Shown here piece after piece: positions 43,153 through 50,522 of a stretch of 64,000 nucleotides of DNA; positions within the stretch are counted from its first letter, which is position 1; each line of letters starts with the position of its first letter. This stretch comes from Acuticoccus kalidii. GTDB taxonomy: Bacteria; Pseudomonadota; Alphaproteobacteria; Rhizobiales; Amorphaceae. The translations under genes were made by a program, and so were the position numbers. Under the pieces are notes generated by a model. It saw nothing but the letters and a program-made list of their open reading frames with translations. It was not told the origin of the DNA and searched no databases. The stretch covers positions 248,001 to 312,000 of the forward strand of contig NZ_JAKGCS010000036.1 in assembly GCF_021556395.1 (NCBI RefSeq), written 5' to 3'.

Positions 43153-46101
43153 ATGACCGAACCTCGCGCACCCGGACCGGGGGACACCGTCTTTCTCGTG
43201 GATGGCTCTTCGTTCGTATTTCGCGCCTACTTCCAGTCAATGAACCAGGATAGGAAGTACAATTTTCGCGCCGACGGGCTACCGACCGGCGCAGTGCGAC
43301 TGTTCTGCAACAAAGTGTATCAATTCATTAAGGATGGTGCGGCGGATCTCCACCCCACGCACCTTGCGATCATCTTCGACAAGTCGGAACAGTCCTTCCG
43401 CAATGAACTCTATGCCGACTACAAGGCGAACCGCTCCGCCCCGCCGGACGACCTCGTTCCGCAATTCCCCCTGATGCGCGCGGCGGTCGAGGCGTTCGGC
43501 CTCGTTCCGATCGAAAAAGGCGGCTACGAGGCGGACGACATCATCGCCACCTATGCGCGGCAGGCGGCCGCAGCGGGGGCCGACGTGATGATCGTCTCGG
43601 CCGACAAGGATCTGATGCAGCTCATCGACGAGCGCGTGTCGATGTACGACCCCGCCTCCGGCGAAGGGCGGCGCGGCGCGCAGGGGAAGATGGGCGTGCG
43701 TCCCGAACGGCGCATCGGCGTCGACGAGGTGGTCGAATATTTCGGCGTGACGCCGGACAAGGTGGTCGACGTCCAGGCGCTGATCGGCGATTCCACCGAC
43801 AATGTGCCCGGCGTGCCCGGTATCGGCAAAAAGACCGCCGCCCAGCTCATCGAGGAGTTCGGCGATCTCGATACGCTCCTCGCCAAGGCCGACACGATCA
43901 AGCAGAACAAGCGGCGCGAGAATCTCATCGAGTTCGCCGACCAGGCGCGCCTTTCGCGCACCCTCGTCACCCTCGACGATCAGGTCGAGGTCGAGGATCC
44001 GCTCGAAACGCTGGTGATGAAGCCGATCGACCCGAAGCCGCTGATCGCCTTCTTCAAGGCGCTCGATTTCGGCACGCTCACCCGGCGCGTTGCCGAGGAC
44101 ACCGGCGTCGACCACGGGGCGATCGAGCCGGATCCGCGCTATCTGCGCATGAGCCCGTCCGGCGATGTCGCGCTCGAGGACGACCCGGCGATCGCGGCCG
44201 AGGACTCCGGCCCCGCGAGCCCCGAGAGCCTCGCGGCCCGGATGGAGCACGAGGCCCTCGGCGCGGCCTTCGATCTCGACAAATACGAGACGATCACCAC
44301 CGAAGCGCGCCTCTTGGAATGGCTGGACGCTGCCACAAAGACCGGCGTTCTCGGCCTCGCCGTACGGCTCGGCGGGCCGGCGGTGATGCGTGACGACATC
44401 GTCGGCATCGCCATCGCGACGGGGGCGGGCCATGCGGCCTATATCCCGCTCGCCCATTCGGCGACCGACCTCATGACCGCGAACGAGGTGATGGATCCCG
44501 AGGTGGCCGAGCGCCTGTTGCGGGGGCCGCTCCTCGATCGCGGGATCATCAAGGTGTCCGCGTCCATGAAGCGGGACTATCTGGCGCTCCGCCGGATCGG
44601 TCTCGACGTCGCCCCGATGGACGATACCGGCCTCCTCTCCTACGCCGGCGACGCGGGGGCGGGGCTCCACGATTTTCACGGCCTCGCGAAGCGCTTTTTC
44701 AACCACACGCCGCTCGACGATCGGGATGTGATGGGAAGCGGGCGCAATCGCGTCACCTTCGGCGAGGTCTCGCTCGATGCGGCGACGCGCCATGCGGCGG
44801 AGGAGGCGGACATCGCGGTGCGGCTCGCGCCGGTCCTGCGCCAGCGGCTGATCGCGAAGAAGGTCATGCGGGTCTATCAGACGCTCGAGCGACCGCTCCT
44901 TCCGGTGCTCGCGCGGATGGAGGAGGCGGGCGTCGTCGTCGACCGCGACGTGCTGTCCCGCATGTCCGGCGATTTCAGCCAGACGCTCGCCCGCATCGAG
45001 GACGAGATTTACGAGCAGGCCGGCGAACGGTTCAATATCGGCTCGACGAAGCAGCTCTCCGACATCCTCTTTGGTAAGCTCGGCCTGCCGGGCGGCAAGA
45101 AGACGAAGACCGGCGCCTGGTCGACCGGGGCGCAGGTGCTCGAAGAGCTCGCCGCCGCCGGCCACCCGCTGCCGGTGAAGCTTCTCGAATGGCGCCAGAT
45201 CTCCAAGCTGAAGTCGACCTATACCGACGCCCTTCAGGAGGAGATCAACCCGCGCACCGGCCGCGTGCACACCACCTTCGCGATGGCCTCCACGACGACG
45301 GGGCGCCTCTCCTCGACCGATCCGAACCTGCAAAACATCCCGATCCGCACCGAAGAGGGGCGCAAGATCCGCACCGCCTTCGTCGCGGCGCCCGGAACGC
45401 GGCTCATCGCTGCCGACTATGGGCAGATCGAGCTGCGCGTGCTCGCTCACATCGCCGACATTCCGCAGCTCCGCCAGGCCTTCGCCGACGGGCTCGACAT
45501 TCACGCGATGACGGCGTCCGAGATGTTCGGCGTTCCGGTGGAGGGCATGGACCCAGCCGTTCGCCGCCGCGCGAAGGCGATCAATTTCGGCATCATCTAC
45601 GGCATTTCCGCCTTCGGCCTTGCGAACCAGCTCTCGATCCCGAACAGCGAGGCGAGCGCCTACATCAAGCGCTATTTCGAACGCTTTCCCGGCATCCGCG
45701 ACTATATGGACGCGACGAAGACGTTCGTGCGCGCCCACGGCTATGTCGAGACCCTCTTCGGTCGCCGCGCCCACTATCCCGAGATCGGCACGAACAACCC
45801 CTCGCTGCGCGCCTTCTATGAGCGCGCCGCGATCAATGCGCCGATCCAGGGTTCGGCGGCGGACATCATCCGCCGCGCCATGGTGCGCATCGAGCCGGCG
45901 CTCGCCGAGGCGGGGCTTGCGACGAAGATGCTCCTCCAGGTCCACGACGAACTCCTCTTCGAGGCGCCGGAGGCGGAGGCGGACCGTGCGATCGAGATCA
46001 TCCGCACCGTGATGGAGGGCGCGGCCGAGCCGGCGGTGAAGCTCGCCGTGCCGCTCGAAGTCGACGCGCGGGCCGGGGCGAGCTGGGCGGAGGCGCACTA
46101 G
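43153..46101 (+). CDS. polA: DNA polymerase I with a degenerate proofreading domain
   Basis: Repair and Okazaki-fragment polymerase, 982 residues. The 5' nuclease domain (about 1-300) is intact: LVDGSSFVFRAYF, YKANR, EADDIIATYA, SADKDLMQLI and GDSTDNVPGVPGIGKKTA. The polymerase domain has the motif A Asp in AADYGQIELRVLAH, the O helix RRRAKAINFGIIYG and motif C VHDELLFE. The 3'-5' exonuclease domain (about 380-570) keeps its fold but not its site. Where E. coli has Asp355 and Glu357 it has Ala403 and Arg405 (VLGLAVRLGG), and Tyr497/Asp501 become His547/Glu551; only the Asp424 equivalent, Asp475, is kept. Proofreading is probably lost. Confidence 0.95.
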   Translation: MTEPRAPGPGDTVFLVDGSSFVFRAYFQSMNQDRKYNFRADGLPTGAVRLFCNKVYQFIKDGAADLHPTHLAIIFDKSEQSFRNELYADYKANRSAPPDDLVPQFPLMRAAVEAFGLVPIEKGGYEADDIIATYARQAAAAGADVMIVSADKDLMQLIDERVSMYDPASGEGRRGAQGKMGVRPERRIGVDEVVEYFGVTPDKVVDVQALIGDSTDNVPGVPGIGKKTAAQLIEEFGDLDTLLAKADTIKQNKRRENLIEFADQARLSRTLVTLDDQVEVEDPLETLVMKPIDPKPLIAFFKALDFGTLTRRVAEDTGVDHGAIEPDPRYLRMSPSGDVALEDDPAIAAEDSGPASPESLAARMEHEALGAAFDLDKYETITTEARLLEWLDAATKTGVLGLAVRLGGPAVMRDDIVGIAIATGAGHAAYIPLAHSATDLMTANEVMDPEVAERLLRGPLLDRGIIKVSASMKRDYLALRRIGLDVAPMDDTGLLSYAGDAGAGLHDFHGLAKRFFNHTPLDDRDVMGSGRNRVTFGEVSLDAATRHAAEEADIAVRLAPVLRQRLIAKKVMRVYQTLERPLLPVLARMEEAGVVVDRDVLSRMSGDFSQTLARIEDEIYEQAGERFNIGSTKQLSDILFGKLGLPGGKKTKTGAWSTGAQVLEELAAAGHPLPVKLLEWRQISKLKSTYTDALQEEINPRTGRVHTTFAMASTTTGRLSSTDPNLQNIPIRTEEGRKIRTAFVAAPGTRLIAADYGQIELRVLAHIADIPQLRQAFADGLDIHAMTASEMFGVPVEGMDPAVRRRAKAINFGIIYGISAFGLANQLSIPNSEASAYIKRYFERFPGIRDYMDATKTFVRAHGYVETLFGRRAHYPEIGTNNPSLRAFYERAAINAPIQGSAADIIRRAMVRIEPALAEAGLATKMLLQVHDELLFEAPEAEADRAIEIIRTVMEGAAEPAVKLAVPLEVDARAGASWAEAH

Positions 46102-46191
46102 GCGCGCCTCCCTCCGCAGCGTCGCGGTTGGCCGGCATGGGTCGCGTCGCGGGTGGCTGCGTGGGCGGTGTTTCGCCCTCCGCGCGGACCG

Positions 46192-47115
46192 TCAGCGGCG
46201 CGTCACCTTCACCTTTTGCGCTGCGCCGACGACGGTGACGACGAGCACGGCGAAGACGATGAGGTGCGGCTCGAGCGCCTCGCCGCCGATCAGATAGGCG
46301 ATCAGGATCGTGATGAAGGGCTGGAGGAGTTGGATCTGCCCGACCTTGGCGATGCCGCCGATCGCCATCGCCCGGTTCCAGAAATAGAACCCCACGAACA
46401 CCGAGAACACCGCGAGATAGCCGAGCGCGATCCAGACCGATGGCGTCGTCGGCCACACGTCCGGCCGCGTCGCATACGAGGCGAGGCCGGTGAAGGGGAG
46501 GGTGAAGATCAGGGTCCACGCCATCACCGTCCACCCCGGCATCCGGCGCGCGAGCTTGCCCGACAGCGCGTAGCCGAACGCGGCGAAGGCCGCGCCGATG
46601 AGGAGATAGGTGTCGCCCCATTGGAGCGACCATCCGGCGTCCGAGAGCGAGAAGACGAGCACGATCGCCCCGCCGAGCACGCCGAGCAGCCAGAAGAGCA
46701 GCCCCGGCCGCTCACCGCCGACGATCGCCGCGGCAATGGTCGTCGCGATCGGCAGGATGGCGAGGACGACGCTGCCATGGCTCGCCGGAACGTGCACCAT
46801 CGCAAGGCCCAGAAAGATCGGAAAGCCGGCGATCAGGCACACCGAGATCATCGCGAATTGCGGCAGATCGCGACGCGCGGGCAGCGGGCTGCGCGTCACC
46901 ATCACGACGAGGAGGGCGACGAGGCCCGCACCGAAGGCGCGCCCGGCCGAGATGAAGCCCGGACCGAACCCGTCGAGCGCGATCCGTGTCGCGGGGAGCG
47001 TTCCGGCGAACATCGACATGCCGATGAAGCCGAGAATGAGGGCGACGACGCCCTCCGGCAAAAGCGGCCGCGCCGGTTCGTCCGCGAGGGCGCGCGGATC
47101 GCCGGTGCGAGTCAT
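46192..47115 (-). CDS. EamA/DMT superfamily transporter
   Basis: Drug/metabolite transporter of 307 residues with ten predicted membrane segments in two EamA repeats (about 22-150 and 165-300). The second repeat contains the FGYALSGKLARR and VGFYFWNRAMAIGG segments, typical of the group. No substrate can be deduced. It converges on polA, with 90 bases between that show no clear terminator. hisN lies 88 bases upstream on the same strand. Confidence 0.88.
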   Translation of the reverse strand: MTRTGDPRALADEPARPLLPEGVVALILGFIGMSMFAGTLPATRIALDGFGPGFISAGRAFGAGLVALLVVMVTRSPLPARRDLPQFAMISVCLIAGFPIFLGLAMVHVPASHGSVVLAILPIATTIAAAIVGGERPGLLFWLLGVLGGAIVLVFSLSDAGWSLQWGDTYLLIGAAFAAFGYALSGKLARRMPGWTVMAWTLIFTLPFTGLASYATRPDVWPTTPSVWIALGYLAVFSVFVGFYFWNRAMAIGGIAKVGQIQLLQPFITILIAYLIGGEALEPHLIVFAVLVVTVVGAAQKVKVTRR

Positions 47116-47203
47116 CCCGCCGACCGCGTGAGTCGGCGCGAGAGGTTCGCCGATCCGGGGCGGATCGGCATGTTGCGGAGGAGGCGGGACATGGTTCGGT
47201 GGG

Positions 47204-48016
47204 TCAGCCGTTCAGGATTGCGAGGATCGGCTCCAGCAGGCGTTTATCGCCGACGGCCACGGCCTCGCCGCCATAGGCCGACGGAAGCGTCGGTCCGATG
47301 CGGTTGCCCGACCAGTCCGTCAGCGAGCCGCCGGCCCGCTCGATGATCGGCACGAAGGGGGCGATATCGAACGGCTTGAGCCCCCGTTCGACCACGACGT
47401 CGATATGTCCTGCTGCGAGCATGGCGTAAGCATAGCAGTCGGTCCCGAAGCGCACCATCCGGCAAGCGTCGGCGAGCGTCTCGAAGCGGGCGCGGGAGGC
47501 GGGGTCGAAATCACGCGGGCTCGTGCTGGCGAGGATCGCCTGATCGATGGTCGGGCATTCCCGCGTCGCGATCGGCCGGGTGCGGCCGGACGCGTCGGCA
47601 TGGAAGGCGCCTTCGGGGGAGGCGAAGAAGCGATCGCCGACGAAGGGTTGGCTCATCATGCCGGTGTGCGGCCCGTCGGCCTCCGCGATCGCGACGAGGA
47701 CGCCCCAGGTCGGAAGCCCGGTCATAAAGCCGCGCGTGCCGTCGATCGGATCGATGATCCAGGTCCGGCCCGTGGTGCCGGCGCGGTCGTCCTGCTCCTC
47801 GCCGAGGATCGCATCGTCCGGCGCGGCCTCCTCAAGGACGCGGCGCATCGCGGTCTCGGCCGCCTTGTCGGCGATCGTGACCGGATCGAACCCCTCGGCG
47901 GCCTTGTTCTCGATCGATGGAAGCTGCCGAAAATGCGGCAGAATCGCTTCGGCGGCGGTATCGGCGAGCCTGTGAAGGAGCGCGATGTCGTTTTTGAGCA
48001 TGTGCATAGGAGGCAT
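47204..48016 (-). CDS. hisN: Histidinol-phosphatase, inositol monophosphatase family
   Basis: Metal-dependent phosphatase of 270 residues, most like the HisN branch that dephosphorylates histidinol phosphate in histidine synthesis. Metal-binding motifs are GEEQDD near residue 72 and WIIDPIDGTRGFMTGLPTWG near residues 86-105; the C-terminal motif is GLKPFDIAPFVPIIERAGG. DPIDGTRGF followed by TGLPTWG is the HisN pattern and differs from SuhB. No good ribosome site precedes either Met (48016 or 48001), so the start is uncertain. The region upstream holds the probable sRNA on the opposite strand. Confidence 0.85.
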   Translation of the reverse strand: MPPMHMLKNDIALLHRLADTAAEAILPHFRQLPSIENKAAEGFDPVTIADKAAETAMRRVLEEAAPDDAILGEEQDDRAGTTGRTWIIDPIDGTRGFMTGLPTWGVLVAIAEADGPHTGMMSQPFVGDRFFASPEGAFHADASGRTRPIATRECPTIDQAILASTSPRDFDPASRARFETLADACRMVRFGTDCYAYAMLAAGHIDVVVERGLKPFDIAPFVPIIERAGGSLTDWSGNRIGPTLPSAYGGEAVAVGDKRLLEPILAILNG

Positions 48017-48216
48017 GTCGAATGAGATACGTCAATTGTTAGGCGTGGTGTCCGTGGGGCATCCGCGCAAACGCCCGGAATTCCTTGAATAAATTCGAAA
48101 GACGCGTTTCACCCGCCGATTCAATAACCACAATTGCCGCACTTGAGGGCAGTTTTCTCGATTGAACGCGAAAGAAGCATCTTGACGATTGTGCACCGCG
48201 GACGCATTTGTTGCAG

Positions 48217-48303
48217 CGCGGGACGGCGGTTGTCGTCCTGCTGCCCTCCTTGGGCGTTTCCTCCCTAGACTTCAGGCCGCTCTTCGGAGCGGCCTTTTTT
48301 TTT
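48217..48303 (+). ncRNA. Probable trans-acting sRNA (suhB/MmgR-like)
   Basis: An 87-base candidate on the plus strand in a 285-base gap between two minus-strand genes. Hairpin 1: GGACG / CGTCC (48221-48238). Hairpin 2: GCCC / GGGC (48243-48255), presenting TCCTT in its loop. A single-stranded CCTCCC follows at 48260-48265, and the 3' end is a strong terminator with nine T. A TTGACG at 48182 with a weak -10 at 48205 would place the start near 48217. Short hairpins with exposed CCUCC (anti-Shine-Dalgarno) elements and a terminator are the layout of rhizobial suhB/MmgR and other alpha-r sRNAs. The exact 5' end is a guess. The rest of 48017-48216 shows nothing I can support. Confidence 0.68.
48274..48303 (+). 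terminator. Strong Rho-independent terminator
   Basis: AGGCCGCTC-TTCG-GAGCGGCCT, nine-base stem with a stable TTCG tetraloop followed by a nine-T run. The T-run is only on the plus strand, so it ends a plus-strand transcript although both flanking genes are minus. Its last bases overlap the stop codon of the convergent amidohydrolase gene. Confidence 0.92.
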
Positions 48304-49204
48304 ATTCCGCGGCGATCGCCCAGGGCGGGTCGAGGTGGATGGTGTCGAACCACTCGACGAGCCGCCCGCACACGCCGAGGAGTTCAGCCCGCAGCGTCGC
48401 GAAGCCGGGCGCCCGCGTATAGCGCTGCTCGTCCATATAGAGCGCGCGGTTGATCTCGATCTGGATGGCGTGGACGAGTGGCGGGCGGCCATAGGACTCG
48501 GTGATGAAGCCGCCGGCATAGGGCCGGTTGCGGCCGACGACGAAGCCGCGCTGGCGCAGGAGCCTGGCGAACTCGTCGGTGAGGTGGGGCGAGCAGCTCG
48601 TGCCGAAACGGTCGCCGAGGATGATGTCGGGCTTGGCGGAGAGCTTTTCCTCGACGGCCCGCACGGCGCCGGACGGCATCGAGTGGCAATCCATCAGGAC
48701 GCAGGTGCCGAAGGCCGCGATCGTCGCCTCGATCTCGGCGCTCAAGGCCGCGTGGTAGGGGCGATAATAGGTTTCGATGCGCCGCTCGGCCTCGGCCGCG
48801 GGGAGGGGGCGGGCGTAGATCTCCTGCCGCTCGCCGACGATCTTCGCGATCACGCCGAGGCCACCGGCGACGCGCGGGGTGTCGACGAGGCCCTCGGTGG
48901 TGAGCGGGCCGTCGAACATGGCCGGGTCGAGTTCGCCGGCCTCACGGTTGAGATCGACATAGGCGCGGGGAAAATGCGCCCGCATCAACGGCGCGCCGAG
49001 ATCGACGACACCGTCGAACAGCTCGTCGACGAAGGTATCCTCCGATCGGCGCAGGGTCATCCGGTCGAGCTTTGTGCGTCGCAACAAATCTTTGGGGTAG
49101 GTCGTGCCGCTGTGTGGTGCGTTGAAGACGAATGGCGCGGTTCGCTTTGCCGGCGCCAGCACCTCGAAGGCCGATGCATCTGCGAAATCGTCGACGATCC
49201 TCAT
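48302..49204 (-). CDS. N-formylglutamate amidohydrolase family protein
   Basis: Zinc-type amidohydrolase of 300 residues; family members remove formyl groups from N-formylglutamate or related N-acyl amino acids. Motifs are FNAPHSGTTYPKDLL near residues 27-41, DTFVDELFDG near residue 56, the VLMDCHSMPSG motif near residue 170 and HAIQIEINRALYMDE near residue 247. A GGGAGG ribosome site stands before the ATG. The gene is not next to hut genes, so a role in histidine breakdown is not supported by context. It is divergent from cpdR. Confidence 0.9.
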   Translation of the reverse strand: MRIVDDFADASAFEVLAPAKRTAPFVFNAPHSGTTYPKDLLRRTKLDRMTLRRSEDTFVDELFDGVVDLGAPLMRAHFPRAYVDLNREAGELDPAMFDGPLTTEGLVDTPRVAGGLGVIAKIVGERQEIYARPLPAAEAERRIETYYRPYHAALSAEIEATIAAFGTCVLMDCHSMPSGAVRAVEEKLSAKPDIILGDRFGTSCSPHLTDEFARLLRQRGFVVGRNRPYAGGFITESYGRPPLVHAIQIEINRALYMDEQRYTRAPGFATLRAELLGVCGRLVEWFDTIHLDPPWAIAAE

Positions 49205-49402
49205 TGGCCTCCCTCGGCGAGCACGGGTGTGCTCCGGCGCGTGTTACATATAGCGTTCGACAAAAGTCTCATCGATTTTGTTCGATCGGGTAATCGCTTC
49301 GTAAGCGTGACCCTTGACTGCAGTTTTACAGGACTGTCGCCACAATCCCCCTCGTTGGTCCAGGAAACAAGGGGCGCGGGGTCGAACCCTCGCGTATGAA
49401 CT
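49205..49402. promoter_or_regulatory. Divergent promoter region of cpdR
   Basis: 198 bases with no gene. A CTTGACT (49313-49319) is a fair -35 for a plus-strand promoter, but no good -10 is seen at the expected spacing. The AT-rich part near 49245-49285 may serve the minus-strand amidohydrolase gene. No CtrA-type TTAA-N7-TTAA box was found. Confidence 0.3.
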
Positions 49403-49762
49403 GTGCGTATCCTGCTCGCGGAAGACGATGAAGACATGCGGCGCTTCCTCCAGCGTGCCCTCGAACGGGCAGGCTATGAAGTGACGCCGGTGGGGGACGG
49501 CGAGGCGGCGTACGAGCGTCTGCGCGAAGAGCCGTTCTCCCTGCTTCTCACCGATATTGTTATGCCCGAGATGAATGGGATCGAGCTTGCGAAGAAGGCG
49601 ACGCGGCTCGACCCGGATCTCGCGGTCATGTTCATCACCGGATTCGCCGCCGTCGCGCTCGACGGAGAGCACGGCGCGCCGCGCGGGGCGAAGGTGCTGT
49701 CGAAGCCGTTTCACCTGCGCGAACTCGTCCGCGAGGTCGGTCGGATGTTGGAATATGCGTGA
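49403..49762 (+). CDS. cpdR: Single-domain response regulator CpdR
   Basis: Receiver-only regulator of 119 residues. In alphaproteobacteria unphosphorylated CpdR delivers substrates such as CtrA to ClpXP and is phosphorylated through the CckA-ChpT relay. The acidic pair Glu7/Asp8-Asp9 (LAEDDEDMR), the phosphoacceptor Asp51 (LLTDIVMPEMNG), Thr/Ser near FITGF and Lys in VLSKPFH are all in place. The GTG at 49403 is the only possible start, because an in-frame stop lies two codons upstream; no clear ribosome site is seen. Position next to tRNA-Val is shared with other rhizobia. Confidence 0.93.
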   Translation: MRILLAEDDEDMRRFLQRALERAGYEVTPVGDGEAAYERLREEPFSLLLTDIVMPEMNGIELAKKATRLDPDLAVMFITGFAAVALDGEHGAPRGAKVLSKPFHLRELVREVGRMLEYA

Positions 49763-49829
49763 GAGTTCACAAGGGCGCTTGCCGAGCGCGATCGAGCCCG
49801 CTATAGGGTGCCCTCGCTGATGCACTTTT

Positions 49830-49904
49830 GGGCGGTTAGCTCAGCGGGAGAGCGCTGCCTTGACACGGCAGAGGTCACTGGTTCAATCCCAGTACCGCCC
49901 ACCA
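49830..49904 (+). tRNA. tRNA-Val (GAC anticodon)
   Basis: 75 bases including an encoded CCA. Acceptor stem GGGCGGT / ACCGCCC, D arm GCTCAGCGGGAGAGC, anticodon stem CTGCC / GGCAG with loop TTGACAC (anticodon GAC, reads GUC/GUU), and T arm CACTGGTTCAATCCCAGT. It stands 67 bases after cpdR on the same strand. Confidence 0.97.
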
Positions 49905-50522
49905 CCAAAATCAAGCATCTAGCGACCATCTAGGAAGCGGACGAGACACCGGAATTTGGGACTAGTCCCAAATTCTATCGCTTAATCCCATGTATGTATC
50001 GCAGCGACTCAAGTCCGAGTCGCATGAGCCCGGACGGCTTCTCGTCGCCCGCGGCCTCTGGAATTCTGTATCCAGTGTCCCTGCCAATGACGGGCTCTGA
50101 GGGCCTAGGAATTGGTGGCGTTCCGCGTCGTTCGCTAATCGCGAATTCTCACTGTTGCCGCGAATAGAACCATCGCGCTTCGCAACAGATGAAAGTGTCC
50201 CCCCAGCTCGATTTCATCGCCCGCCGACTCGGTGCGGTCGCCATGCTCTTCCGTAGGGCGGCGGCCCACGCCGATCTTCGGCGCCCGTCGCGGTCTCGAT
50301 AGCCCGGCGCGAACGTTGCACCGCAAAGGGGCATGAACGCCCGCAATCTGCGCATCCATTGGCGACAATTGGAGCATGAATCGCCTGTCGCTGCCGTTGA
50401 TGTGCATAGTTAAACATATAGAGTATTAGGACGAAACAGCGCGATTTCAGCCGCTTCTATTGAAGCGGTGGTGGGCGGTTCTCCCATCGCGCGACGCGGC
50501 GAAATGCGAAGGGGTGGCGGTT
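49905..50522. other. 618-base gene-free stretch after tRNA-Val
   Basis: Short minus-strand frames between about 50135 and 50417 have no ribosome site, family motif or normal codon bias, so I call no gene. The part nearest the tRNA has more A+T than the surroundings and holds the 24-bp palindrome at 49952. The stretch marks the border between the conserved cpdR/tRNA region and the accessory amidase cluster. A promoter for the amidase gene is likely in 50400-50520 (AT-rich patch GTTAAACATATAGAGTATTA near 50410). Confidence 0.5.
49952..49975. repeat. Perfect 24-bp palindrome downstream of tRNA-Val
   Basis: The half-site GAATTTGGGACT is followed at once by its exact reverse complement, with no spacer. 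It starts 48 bases after the tRNA 3' end. There is no T-run after it. It could be an operator, a recombination site or a cruciform; nothing in the sequence decides. Confidence 0.7.

Noticed and set aside
43279..46098. 939-codon minus-strand frame opposite polA
   Set aside because: A mirror frame of a strongly biased gene; its product lacks any motif, while polA on the other strand is unmistakable.
48189..48453. Two short plus-strand frames (77 and 81 codons) over the sRNA region
   Set aside because: No ribosome site or motif, and they read through the terminator hairpin and T-run, so an RNA gene explains the region better.
50135..50417. Three overlapping short minus-strand frames after tRNA-Val
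   Set aside because: All are short, without ribosome sites or recognisable domains, and in three competing frames. I could not support a gene or a named pseudogene.
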